DNA of 64,000 nucleotides, from the NCBI RefSeq assembly GCF_010093595.1, contig NW_022985437.1:131484-195483 (forward strand). Reading direction: 5' to 3'. Below, piece after piece: positions 11,240-22,738 of this stretch. The notes under the pieces were generated by a model. That model had not been told where the DNA came from and ran no database searches. It worked only from the letters and a program-made list of their open reading frames with translations. Made by a program: the position numbers and the translations under genes. This DNA comes from Mytilinidion resinicola (taxonomy: Eukaryota > Ascomycota > Dothideomycetes > Mytilinidiales > Mytilinidiaceae). Within the stretch, counting starts at the first letter, position 1, and every line of letters starts with the position of its first letter.

Positions 11240-13000
11240 TCTCGTGATGCCATTCAGCGAGTACGCGAGGTGCCGTTTGCTCAGCCTCAATTTCTCCGTC
11301 TTGCGAAAAGCGTGTTCAACATTGCCCTACCTAGGTACACATAATCAACAATCCCCATGACTTCCGAGAAAGCTCCAACATACGCTTTCAAAGAGCAAAT
11401 CAGACCTTTGAAACCTCTTACTTCTGATAATGGCGTAAAAGCTGGGAAGGCTGATTGCTATTATTATTAGAGGGCAAAAACCCTGGCAATGGCAAGAACG
11501 GAACGCTTCAGGTATGGCATTATTAACGAGCTCAGGAATTTGATGACCAAGACGGATCTTCTGGTTTATTTCTTCTGCGCTTTTGAGGATGCGAGTGCGT
11601 GGGCTACCTTATCTAGGATCTTCACAATCGTGCTACACGATCCGAACTTGAACAGCAAGTTCTTGACCATTGATGCACTCGACAAATGAGTCACAGACGT
11701 GTATTCCACACACTCTTTTATTTGAAGGTGCTATTTGCTGTCCATTACGGTCATCTTCTACATAAATTATATCTACACCAAGTCCCTATAACTGACATAC
11801 AATACATAGGTAGTAACTTACAGTCCTTACAATCCCGATTATCAATGCAGTTGTGCAATTCCTACAATTGACATTTCTTTTGCAATTTCTGCATTCCCTG
11901 CAATTGATACAGTCCATTATATGCCCGTACCGGGACCTCTGCCACCAGACGCATTCCACTACAAGGAAGTAGCGCATCACAAGACTACAGCCACGTGACT
12001 ACTTACGTAAGTGAGTGCACGGGTCGCTCGCTTACCTAATGGCCTAATGGCGTCCTCGTAGCTGCTCCATCTGTATGCACAATACAAAACACCTTCCATT
12101 ATGACAGCCCACACAGCGCCTGCATTCGCCTTTCTTCTCATGTTTTGAAACCCTACGGAGGTACCTTCCTGCATTCGCAACCTCTCCATTGATTGCGACC
12201 CTGCTTGTGTTGCCACTGACGATCCGTTCACCGCGACTGTTGGTTTCTATGTGGTTGATTCGTTCAATGGGGTTGCGTCGTACCGGATCACCCCGGCAGG
12301 TTATTCCTAGCGTCGATGCTCGTTCTCCTATTCTCGCCTCCATTAGACCTCTCTTCTTCTCTAGCTCAGCCTTTTGATATCGTCGGTTGTCTTCCTGGCG
12401 TCTGAGCTCCTGCTCTACCTGTTGCTCTATGCGACGAGTCTCAACCAGCTGAATTTGATATTCTAGCTCATAGCTTGTAACGGTCTCTTCTATAAAGTTT
12501 CTTCCGAGCTTCTCCTGCGCCAAAATGCTTGTTTCCTCTTTTTCTTTGGGCATGTCGATCCTATGCAGGGCGATAAGAATAATCGTGTCTCTCTTTTTCT
12601 CTTACAGCGCCTACAAAATGAGCCCACTTTTTGAATCCTCAGTGTGCGAACGGGTGGCGCTAACATAGTCGATCTTAGTGCGGTGTATGAAGCCTGTTGC
12701 CGACAATGTCGACTTTACATTGAACATGTGCGTGGAAAGGACTGATCGCACACCTATTAAGCGGCGTGAAACTCGTGGCTGATGACCAGAGAGATGTGCC
12801 GCAAAAAAAGCTAAGTATAGAAAATAAATGAGATATCGCAAAGAGACAGTAGCTTTTTAAACGATGATTGCACTTTTCCCGGCTTCAGAATGACAACCCA
12901 GACTTTATTTCATTCTTCCAGTAAACATCCTCAGCTTAGGCGTGAGGCACTAGAAGCGAGCAATCACATTTCTTCTTTACCCGCCAGTCTCGCGAACTCC
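11240..13000. other. Decayed, AT-richer segment with CxxC-rich remnant
   Basis: On the minus strand, an open frame at 12553-12044 encodes a charged, coiled-coil-like stretch (QQVEQELRRQED) ending in a cysteine-rich piece (ECRRCVGCHNGRC). Downstream, the frame at 11980-11786 has repeated CxxC units (DCINCRECRNC), and a third frame just after adds DCKDCK. The pieces are in different frames with stops between them, although a possible intron (donor near 12031, acceptor near 11984) could join the first two. I do not recognise the family. It looks like a decayed gene or repeat-associated protein. Confidence 0.35.
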
Positions 13001-16000
13001 ATCGATCATCAATGTGTATGTTGATAAAGGCAGCGAGAAGCTGAGGGCGAGTTGCTTTTGGCACGCAGTGTGGAAGGAGGCTTGCCTCACAGCATACATC
13101 TTTTCAAAATATGACTCCGAAATGGACCGCCGCCGTACTGAACGATGCCCACAGAATAGGCGTCTGAGGCTCTTTTGTGCTGTTTTGTGTCAACGAGACT
13201 CACACGCCTTTCCTGCGTGGAAGACCTTGCGAAGTCTCTTCGCACATTTTAATATGTTGCCTTTCTTCGACGCCTTGCGAACCCGAAGCCGATATAATTT
13301 CAGCTCGAAAATACTTCATGGTGAGTAGACGCATCGAACGCTGGATATTATTTCGAGTTAGTCGCACTGTCTTTTACAGACCTTTGCTACAAGCCTGATA
13401 GCAACTGAAATGGATCTTTCAAACCCTCCCGTCATCGACCCCCACGCCGGGTGAGAAGACTCGGTCGTGGCTGATAATTCGATCCAAAGTGTGGAAACTT
13501 GCCATGAAGGAGAATTAAGCTATCTCGTATGCTCGAAAGGAAGCCAGATCCCCCGCATGGCCGAATAAGAAGGAGCTTGAAATCATTGCAAAAGGGATAT
13601 CATGCAGAGACTGAGCCACGACGATATCGTTCAATCTACCACTTCCTATTCCCTTGATATGGACAAGCCGGGGCGCATTGAATTGGACGTCTGTGTGACG
13701 GTTGAGCTCAGGCTCCCGATTCTTGCAAAGAAACTCGGTCACATCGTTGGGCTAGTAGGTTGGAAGCAGTTCAATTAGGACACAATGAGTTCTAATTTCT
13801 CTAGATGAATAGTCTCGCTCTATCGTAGTAACCGTTGACTTGGACTCGAGTATTCTCTTTTTACCCTTTTCAATTTTCCTAGCTTGCTTACACATAGCGG
13901 ATTGGTCCCCTTTTTCTACAGCGGTAGCACAGGGATCAGAATCGGTGGCCTCAAAGGTGTCATTTTCATTCGACGGCTCCTCGGTGGTAGCAAGCTGAAA
14001 CTGCGCTGAGTGGAAGCTATATCTTCTTTCTATGTCTTTTCAAGCAAGTCAATAAGGTTCCATCGGATCTGTCGTTCATACCTTCCCAGATCTAGGGCAG
14101 CACCCTGCTACGAGTGCAATCGCACTCCTCTTGGCTCGTCGGAGATCTGCGTACGCTTGCCTACCGCTGTCTGAAGCACCTATATACACTTTCACAGCTC
14201 TGAACGAGACACACCTTCATGACTCTATACACTGCCCACTCGGGGGGTCACCTTAGCCGGCATCGTCTACCAGTCCGCAAAAGGTCTACCTCAGATTTCC
14301 GAAAAGGTATGAGGCTCTCACGCAGTTGAGACCAGGTGTCCGCAGCCTTGTGCCGAAGCACTTTATGCTGTCAACCTTTACCTAGCATATTCTCTAACTG
14401 GCGTATCCGACTTACTTAGGTCAAGTAACCCGACGAAATTCTCAGAATTCGCCCGCTCTCCAAGACGCCATCATCAGGACGGTCCATATGTGCCTTCGAC
14501 TAAAATCGTCGTCTCCAACTCAGCAACACAGATAACAAATGCAGCAGCTCGACCAGTTCACAGCCCTTCACAGCCTCCTGGTCTATACCATAATACACGG
14601 TGGACCTGACTGCGCTGGAATCCGGGATACATCCAAACACCACAGGCAAGACCAAAACAGTCGGGACGGATTTCATACTCGTCTCGGTGCGCGTACAAGG
14701 CTCTAGAAACATCCGACTTTAAAGCGATTAAACTTTATGCACGCTCATGCCCACTTTTGTCAACGTGCTTACGGAGCCCCACTACGCGACGGAGTGTCCT
14801 GGACGTGATGGGAATAACCGCGAGACGAACCGCTTTAATGCACTAGGGACGACGCAATCAAGATATCTGAGCATAGTGACAATTCTGACCAGCACAAAGG
14901 TATATGCTACGTGGAAGCTGAGTCTCACATAGTATTTTGGACCATCATCTACTCTTGTAGATGGAGATCCAGCATAGATGTTCCGAATCGGCTGGTTTCT
15001 CGATGAGGAGGATGATCAACAGATCCGGACTTTCTCGAAAGTTACAGAGGTAGTTACCCTTGTACCAGTACCTATACAACTTCTAGACTCAGCAGCGAAC
15101 CCCTTCTAAGCTATGCCTGACTGCCCTCGCTTCGTTGGGGCGAGCCACAAGAACCAATGGTGCTAATAAAAGCTAACATCAGACCAAGCAACATGTCGAA
15201 CTTGTTAGGAGCCAAGCTCCGCGCCGGGGAGGAGGGATGAAGGGTAGTGTGAATGCTAGTAAAAATATGCCTAATGGTCTCTCGGTCGGGCATGCCGACC
15301 GTCGGTCGAGAGCGGGCCCAGACGGAAGTGTGGTTGTCGCATGTTTTCTGCAACACAGCGCACGCTCATCGCAAACGCTGTTGGTAACGAGGTGCACTGC
15401 TCGCCATGGGACGGGCATGTTCGCCGATCGTGCTCCAGGGCGATCCGGAGCAACGTCGATTATCTCGTGATCTTCGACCCGCAGATCGGCCAAGGCTGTA
15501 GCATCGCAGCTCTCCTATCGTGGAGATCTGGCAGATGCCGCCTGCTGTGCCACTCTGTACAGACGCAGGTCAAGTTGCCCACCAAAACCCCCTCAAAGAG
15601 TCATATTCGCCAGCCAAGGGTCCATCTCGAGTCACGGCCTTGGTGTACGCGAGATCAACACGTCTCCGACTAAGGGCTGTCACCTTCCCGCTGGAGTGGT
15701 ATGGACGTCCTGATGATCCAAACATCTTGCAGCAGCGCCCACGAATGGTGCCACCCGCACGCCTCTATCGCCAAGCACTATTAGGTACGCGGTTCCAGGG
15801 TTTCACGCTGGATTCGCCGAATATTCGCGGCTCGTCGCTGTGTGGGGCAATTGATCCCGAAAGCAGGGCTTTGTCGGTTCTTTCTACAGACGAGACTCTT
15901 TCCCTGGAACTCTTCGTGTCCAAGATGCCGGTACCTGGCGCGGTTGCAACATCATCTCGAATTCAAACACCAGAGGGGACGAGTTCCTCGGCGCGCCGGC

Positions 16001-16579
16001 ACGAGCTAGGAGCCGCATCGACGGCGTGACGCGATCCAACGCCGGACCAAACCTTCAAGGCGCATCCCATGCCATCCTGAGTCGTGGTGGCTCTGTCTGG
16101 CCGGAGAACTCCCGCGGTATCCTTGCGGGAGGGCATTGCGTCTATCGTGTGTCCAATCTGATCATCTCTTGTCGTCCCATTCACGGAATCTCTCTCCAAA
16201 TGCCGTCCCACGCCTGGCCTCGTAACTGATGCCCTGAGTCGCACCCTCCGCTATCGACTCCAGCGCTCTAGTCCCCGCCGTCGAGCGAGGCTCGCATTGC
16301 GCGACCATTCCTGTTGGTGTACGGTGAGATGCCGCAGGACCCCTCCGTCTCTCCACCAAATCGTCTAGCACGAGGCTGTATCCTTATCTCGTCCCTAATC
16401 TTTTATGCTTGGAGACACCATGACTTGCAAGAAGCTGCCATCTTGCCTGTCTCCTGCAATAAAACCCTGTGCACCTCTTTTCCTACCACCAGTGAGCACG
16501 TCTTGACTTCATACATCAATATTTTCACTTCCTCGTTTCTGCCTCTCTGCGCGTCCACTCAGTGCGCCTATCGTTCAAC
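13001..16579. other. Gene-poor segment, no secure gene
   Basis: About 3.6 kb. Open frames of 75-169 codons occur at 13014-13328 (+), 13515-13742 (-), and 15520-16029 (+), none with a recognisable domain; the last begins at GTG, not ATG. The minus frame at 13515-13742 has protein-like composition but no start context or neighbouring exons I can join. The right end should hold the promoter of the membrane-protein gene starting at 16580. Confidence 0.4.
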
Positions 16580-18026
16580 ATGCATGCACTCAAAGTGGAG
16601 TCATGGTGTTGGTACGCTGTTGTGGTGATTTTTGTCCTTGCCCGACTGTAAGTGTCCAATGCGAATCCGCACCAAGGCTCGTATTCATGATTACAGGGTG
16701 TCTCGAACAATGCTATTGGGTTCTGTTAAACGACTTCAATTCGACGACTATCTCATGGGGTTTGCACTGGTAAGTGACAATGCCCGAAACTCTCATCCTC
16801 ATTGTAACCATCTCTTTTCCAGTGTACTTTCACAGCGCTAGTAGTCTGCCTGAACATCTCTGCCGATTGCGTCAGCAACCTAATCGATCCCTCTCTGGTC
16901 CCCGCTCTGTCTAAACAAGAAATTCGAGACCGGCAATATGGCAGCAAAATGGGCCTCGTGGTCGAGCAACTGCAGTGCGGTACTTTATGGATTGTCAAAG
17001 CCTGCTTGTTGTTCATGTACGGCCGGCTGACGTGAGTTGCTCCCCTCGCCTGGTTTAGAGCTGTTGTTGACTTGCGCGTAGCATGAGCTTGAAGCAAAAC
17101 GTAGCTGTCAAATGGGTTGCTGGATATACCGCCTTTGCATTCGTTCTCTTGGAAATCCTTTACTATGGTGTCTGGTGCAGACCCTTCCGAGGCTACTGGA
17201 TGGTGCCCGCGCCGAGCAGTATGTACAAATGCAAGCAATTGTCAAGTGGCTCTAACGAGTTCTTAGTCCAATGTTCCGCCGTTATCAACCATCTCATTAC
17301 ACAGGCTGTCTTGAACATCTCGTCTGATCTACTCATTATTATGATTCCCATGCCACTGCTTATCCAGGCCCAATTGCCACTCAAAAGGAAGGTCATCCTG
17401 TTCGGCATCTTCGGTCTTGGCTTCTTCGAAATAAGTTTTCTAATCGATATATTCCACTGACTCAAAACTAATCCACTTCCCTCCAGATTATTTGCGCTAT
17501 TCTCACCAAAGTTTACAGCTTCACAGAGCCATTCGGCGTGAATTGGGGTTTTTGGTACATCCGCGAGTCCTCAACCGCCCTCATCGTCTCCAACGCACCG
17601 TTTACCTGGACACTCCTACAACGAATGATCCCCCGGCTCAAGTCCTTTGCTGGACGCTCCACCGGTGAGAAATACAGTGTCTCCCGCCCAGGCGTCAGCG
17701 GCAATATCAGCGGCCGCAACCGGAATACATACCTCCAACAAAAAGACCATCCCTCCACCGAAGCAACCAGCCGTCTCGATCGAGACATCAAACGCAGCGA
17801 GAGTACGGAACGCATCCATGGCGGTGGTGATGTCCCGCTTGAGATCTGGCACTGGACTGAGATGATTGTGTCTGATAATAAACCGGCTAGTGGAGAGAAG
17901 GGCCGGATCGTTACAGTCGCGCCAGCTGGAAGGCTGCCGCAAAGAAAGAGGAGCGATGATCTCAGCAGCTCAGACGATAAGAGCATCGACATGAGGATTT
18001 TCACTACGATCGCCGGCCGGCGGTAG
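16580..18026 (+). CDS. Rhodopsin-domain (PTH11-like) integral membrane protein
   Basis: Exons 16580-16647, 16697-16769, 16823-17031, 17082-17218, 17267-17430 and 17487-18026 would give 396 aa. Seven hydrophobic segments are recognisable in about residues 8-260, with family hallmarks: QFDDYLMG after the first helix, KACLLFMYGRL, the conserved CRPFRGYW loop, and NISSDLLIIMIPMPLL. A hydrophilic Ser/Arg-rich cytosolic tail of about 130 residues follows. Family knowledge: PF20684-type proteins are fungal-specific, some being PTH11-like receptors, most uncharacterised. Oddity: the last intron starts with ATAAGT, not GT, although its acceptor (CTCCAG) and phase are perfect. If it is not spliced, translation ends at a TGA at 17458, losing the seventh helix and tail. 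So this may be a working gene with an unusual intron or a recent pseudogene. Confidence 0.75.
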
Positions 18027-18572
18027 TCGACTTGTCCTATTCCTCCCCCTTACCCATATTCACGAATTACTCTTCTTGTTATCCAATTATATATCATGTA
18101 ATTTCTAGACCTCTTTTTCACGGTTCTTGGGTGGTTACTGTCAGGCGTACGCGTTCCTTTTTCTTGGGTTGATACCAATGTCATGCGTTCGAGCCTCGCC
18201 TCGCGTTCAATGCTGTAAAACATCAACGGGAAATATGTTTATGAATTCAATATCATCGAAAACTTTCATTGGCTCTGCTGCCTGTATATCTTTCTACTGG
18301 CAGTCGCCTATTTCATGCCTCACTAAAGAAAACTTCTCCGAACACCCAGGTCCATTGCGTTACATCCATCAGAGCCAAGCGAATGAATATCGATATTCGC
18401 CACATCTACGCAGACTGATCGGACAACTGGGCTCAACAGACTGCCATTCCAATCTCACTTACTATGGTTTGATTGTAGTTATGTGTCGTCTATACACTAT
18501 CTCTACAGATATTACAAGACTCAGCATCAATGACCACGGGACGCAGGAGGCAAAGGGAGACTACTTGACCTT
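18027..18572. other. Intergenic, 3' of membrane-protein gene
   Basis: About 550 bp; an open frame here begins at TTG and has no domain. It may include the degraded upstream part of the pseudogene that follows. Confidence 0.4.
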
Positions 18573-18975
18573 GGGAGCATCGAGCCCGCCTACACCATCT
18601 CAGTGCTCAAAGCTGAAAGCGAGGCTTTCAACAAGGAGCACGCAGCACTGAGAGCACCGGATATATACTTCGTTAAAGCAGCAGACACTGTCAGCAAAGT
18701 CGACTGCATAAGCGAATGATCTCCAGCACGGATTGGTATATGGTGGTGGGAGGACCAGAAGCTGTACTATCGAGCCCAGGACGAGTCACTGTCCCAAAAG
18801 CTGCTGGCTGAAGGGTATAAGGAACATATTCTACTGGATACAGCGCTAAATGGTAGCTAAACGGGTACAAGTGGAAGTGGATGAGAAGGAGAGGGAATCA
18901 TACACGGAAATGTGGAGGAAGGAGAGATATGAAAGGAAGAACAAAGGGAAATATGCCAGTGACGAGTATGGGTAG
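18573..18975 (+). pseudogene. Decayed coding fragment, family unrecognised
   Basis: A protein-like frame runs from about 18573 to 18860 (includes YTISVLKAESEAFNKEHAAL and WWWEDQKLYYRAQDES), interrupted by TGA at 18717 and ended by TAA at 18858. It continues in another frame from 18853 to a TAG at 18973 with a highly charged stretch (ERESYTEMWRKERYERKNKG). The composition is that of a real protein, so I read this as a gene remnant with at least one stop and one frameshift. No ATG start or domain was identified. Confidence 0.45.
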
Positions 18976-19460
18976 AGCGTAAGGATAGGATAATTTTTGA
19001 CAGGCTACCCGGTCCCTGAATTAGCAAATAATCTGCAACGTATCGGTGCTCTTATCATGCATCATCATTGACTACTTAAATTGGCATAATCTTATAAGAT
19101 TTTGAAGAAAACTATGTTGCCATCTGTACAGAGCTCACAATCTCCTACACTTGCCTCTCTGGCTGAAACAGAGCCCCTGTATGGTGTAGTCAGCACGTCA
19201 TTAACTACGTTTTAGGTAAGTCTTGGCGTTTACAGAAGTGCAGGAGTTGCGAGACGCTTGTCACGGGCGGTTTAACTTGAAACTCCCTCTCCCTTCCCCT
19301 AGCGTTAAACCGTCCAGTAGTGTGGTAGTACCTCTGGCTTCCACACCTTTTCGCTCCGCCAAGACTTACCCGAACACGTAGCTCATCACGTGCAGGCCTC
19401 GCTTTCAAGATCCGACTCACACTTCAACCTTCCTTTCACACAAACTAACAAAAGCCCACC

Positions 19461-20108
19461 ATGCAGCGCCCACGCAACCGCCAACCCCGCGACTCCAACT
19501 CCAACTCGAGTTCCCGCGGCCGTGGCAACCCCCGCGGCGGTCGACCCTCCCACCGCAATTCTCCGCGATCCTACAACTCCTCCAGCTCTGTCCCCTCCTT
19601 CTCCGCCCTCGCTTCCGGCACACCCGTTTCTATCGTCCTTAAAATTGATCAGCCTACTGGGCATCAGGTTCGCGGCATAGTAGCCGATCTCCTGACGCGG
19701 GGCGATCACCCCCGCGGCGTAAAAGTGCGGTTGCGAGACGGGCGTGTAGGGCGAGTGCAAGGGCTTGTTTCGCTTGCGGAAGGAGAGGCCGGGGAGGCGG
19801 TGGCGGGTGGTGTTGGTGCAAACTTAGGGCGGGATGGTGAGAATGGTAGTATAAGAGGAAGAGCTAGGCAGTTCAAATATACGGATGTGCGGGAAGAGGA
19901 GGATGGGGAGTATGAACAAAGAGTGAGCAGTCTAGCGGATTATTGTCCGCAGCTGGCGCAGTTGGAACAGAAGGAGAACAGCGAGGTGGGAAGGCGCAAT
20001 GTGGGGGTCGAGCCTGTGACGGCAAGGTGTCCGGTTTGTGGGGAGTCTGAGGGTGATGAGGTGGCTGTGGCGCATCATGTTGAGGAACATTTTCGGGGAG
20101 ATGGGTGA
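19461..20108 (+). CDS. YwbE-domain (DUF2196) protein with C-terminal zinc finger
   Basis: A single exon of 215 aa, ATG in good context (CCCACCATGC). The N-terminus (1-50) is Arg/Ser/Asn/Gly-rich and probably disordered. Residues about 55-102 match the YwbE/DUF2196 family: VSIVLKIDQPTGHQVRG, then VADLLTRGDHPRGVKVRL and DGRVGRVQGLV. The C-terminus (about 190-212) has CPVCGESEG followed by HHVEEHF, a CCHH arrangement like UBZ-type ubiquitin-binding fingers. Family knowledge: the YwbE domain is small and of unknown function in bacteria, and fungal versions have extensions. A nucleic-acid role is only inference from the basic N-terminus. Confidence 0.8.
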   Translation: MQRPRNRQPRDSNSNSSSRGRGNPRGGRPSHRNSPRSYNSSSSVPSFSALASGTPVSIVLKIDQPTGHQVRGIVADLLTRGDHPRGVKVRLRDGRVGRVQGLVSLAEGEAGEAVAGGVGANLGRDGENGSIRGRARQFKYTDVREEEDGEYEQRVSSLADYCPQLAQLEQKENSEVGRRNVGVEPVTARCPVCGESEGDEVAVAHHVEEHFRGDG

Positions 20109-20590
20109 AAGGGTACATCGCTACGTAATGGATGTTGCAAAACACCGACAACATGAACCCTCGCGATGCCCGCTGTTTGGTTGGGCCTTTGAGGTGCAGA
20201 AGGAAGGACCCGACAGGGTACCTGAGCCTGGCCTTGACACGCATGGCTTTGACTCTTGTCCCTCGCGAACTACGGGACCTGGAATTGGCGCTAAATCAGA
20301 CTGGTCCCTGAGGACTAGTCACTCCACGTCCTCTGATTTTCTAAGGATCTACCCACGAAATCAAGCGAGTAGTTCGTATGTAGGGTTGGATGGTTTGTGA
20401 AAGCGGAACAGCATATTCGACTTCGATTTAGCACCTAATGCTTCTATTTGGAGATAATAGTCTTCGCACATACTAAATCATCCTCGGACATTGAGGTGAC
20501 AAGGTGGAACAGGAGTTTTTACAGTTTCCCCTAACATTTCGAAACACAAAACTTTCCTCTCTCAAGAACCCATCCAGAAGTACAAACTTC
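20109..20590. other. Convergent 3' regions
   Basis: About 480 bp between the stop of the YwbE-domain gene (+) and the stop of the permease gene (-). No gene is seen. Confidence 0.5.
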
Positions 20591-22291
20591 CTACAAAATA
20601 TATCGGAAATTCTCTTGCTCCCAATCCGTCTCATCCAAACCAAAGGTTGGCAACCCAACGACACCCTCAGCCCCGTTCTTCTTCGGCTCTACCTCAACGA
20701 CAATGCCTTGGAGTCGATCCCTACGCTTATTTTCCCAATCCATATACTGTCGAAGCGTCATAATCGTCAAAATGCCCAAGCACAGACAAATGATATAAGT
20801 TTTACACCCGGTCCGATAAAACGGCGCCTCTTTCGCTAAGAACACCTGCGGCCCAGCGATATTCCCAGCACAATACGCTAAGAACAAGATCCCGCTGGTG
20901 ACAGTCTTCTTGGTATACCCTGCAACGTCGCTCGCAATCATGCTTAAGCTGAGAGGGAATGCTGCGGCGTACGCGCCGAATATGAAGACGCCGAAGAGCT
21001 TCGCGCCAACTTGGTCTGGTGGGAGGTAGCCGACTAGCGCCCACCCGAACAGGGAGATGCAGAGAAGGACGGTAATGATGATGCAGCGGGATTTGCGGAG
21101 CTTAGAAGTGAGGTAAGAAGATATGAGGACCATTATGACTTGGCAGGCGCCTTGGGGCATGGTCAGAAGAAGGGTGTCCAGCTGGCCGTAGTTGAAGCCT
21201 TTGATGATGAGGGAGGAGAACTGCATGGTGTAAGCGCGGGCTGAGAACCACGATTTAATTGAGTCTTACGTTCGTGTAGCCGCCGTTTGGCATGCTGGTG
21301 AAGATTGTGTAGAAGAACAGAAGCCAGGTCTTCGGATCCTTCGCTGCTTCGATAGCTTGGAATCGCTTCCATTCGTTGGACTTGAAGCTATGCGTCTGTT
21401 TCTGAGGTCGGCTATGAGCAATCTCGCGCTCATGCGGCGTCAGCCATCTTGCTTTCAAGGCGCTGTCCGGGAGGAAGAACAGAATCACGGCTGACCACGC
21501 AAACGTAACGAGGCCGAAGATGATGAACATCCATCTCCAAGCCGCCAGCACGCCATCAGTGTACCCAATAGCATATGACAGGAGACCACCGACGATAGCG
21601 GCGGAACCGTTCCCAGCAAACCAGATCCCATGGCGCCAGCCATGCTCGGACGGCTTGTACCACAGCCCAGTAATGAGACTGAAGCCGGGGCTTATGACGC
21701 TCTCGAGCGCACCGAGGAAGAAGCGAACGGCCATGAGGCTTGCGAAACTATTGACGGCGCCGTGGCAGGCGAGGATGATGGACCAGATGAACATGGTCGT
21801 GGCGAGGTACTTGCCGATGGGGAATTTGACGAAGCCGACGGAGCCTGGGAGAGAAGCCGTCAGGTAGCCGAAGTAGAAGATGCTGCTGGCCCAGGAGTAT
21901 TGCTGGCCGACGAGGTGCTGGGGTGGTGTTAGAATGGTGGTTCAGTGTTTTGGGGGGCTAGTGGGTGCGCACCGTGTCTTCTCTCAGTCCGTAGACGGCA
22001 GCGTATCCAAGAGTGATCTTGTCAAGGTATTGGAGGGCGTATGTTATGAACATTAACGGCATCAAGCTATCATGGGTAAAGTCAGTCCTGATGCTCTTGG
22101 CTTAAAGAGGGAAACATGGCTCGGGAGTCAACATACTGGAGATCAATCTTTCTCAGAATTCTTTTCTCTTCCTCGTCGATGATAACCAGGTCCACTGTAC
22201 CTTGTTTCTCCTCATCATGTGTGATGTCTGTTGTTGCAGCCATGGTGTCCTTCTCGAAGGCAGCACCTGAACTTGGAATAGGGTTTGACAT
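20591..22291 (-). CDS. MFS transporter, allantoate/nicotinate permease family
   Basis: Exons 22291-22137, 22066-21973, 21917-21270 and 21220-20591 give 508 aa in phase. The acidic cytosolic N-terminus leads to RKIDLHLMPLMFITYALQYLDK, split by intron 1, which is the typical first helix of the Dal5/anion:cation symporter family. Further hallmarks are YFGYLTASLP, the ALESVISPGF turn, WRWMFIIFGLVTFAWS, and TKKTVTSGILFLAYCAGNIAGPQVF in the second half. Twelve helices are expected. Family knowledge: members take up allantoate, ureidosuccinate, nicotinic acid, pantothenate or similar carboxylates; the substrate cannot be read from sequence. The divergent neighbour at 22739 is a Zn2Cys6 regulator 447 bp away, so co-regulation is plausible. 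Confidence 0.92.
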
Positions 22292-22738
22292 TCTGAAAGT
22301 AATTCAATTGTTGAATCTGAATATATCTCTGAAGAACGTGCGTGTACTATATACCAAGTCAGGACGATCTATGTCACTACCTCATATAGCAGGTCACCAA
22401 ACCCGTAACCTCCCACTGTCCGTGGGATACACCAAGATTCCCCTTATCCGTGAACATGTATCACCTCCTACACTAAACGTCTAGCAAGCGAACTGCCCAG
22501 AGAATCCCACCAACTAATGTCACTGCTCATTGGACACTTTTGCCGGCCAAAGATCACGGATTACTGGTGGGTCCCTGCGCTTGCATGAACTTGCATAACG
22601 ACCCCCGGATCAAGTATGGTGAACATCAGCTCAGCCTCCACCATCATCCTTCACCGGGAGATACGCAGCGTCCAACATCAACCTAATAGTTCGAATGCAC
22701 ATAAAATATAGACATATTGCTAGTCTATCAGGCCGGCA
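22292..22738. promoter_or_regulatory. Shared divergent promoter: permease and Zn2Cys6 regulator
   Basis: This 447 bp gap lies between two divergent genes. A transporter and a regulator facing apart often share control, which is inference. The sequence has CCGG-type and CGG triplets, but I cannot define a binding site. Confidence 0.4.

Noticed and set aside
15179..16244. Long frames on both strands including 169 codons at 15520-16029
   Set aside because: The longest begins at GTG, neighbouring frames on the other strand are as open, and no family is recognised.
19386..19760. 124-codon minus-strand frame opposite the YwbE-domain gene
   Set aside because: Gly/Ala/Val-rich shadow of the coding strand.
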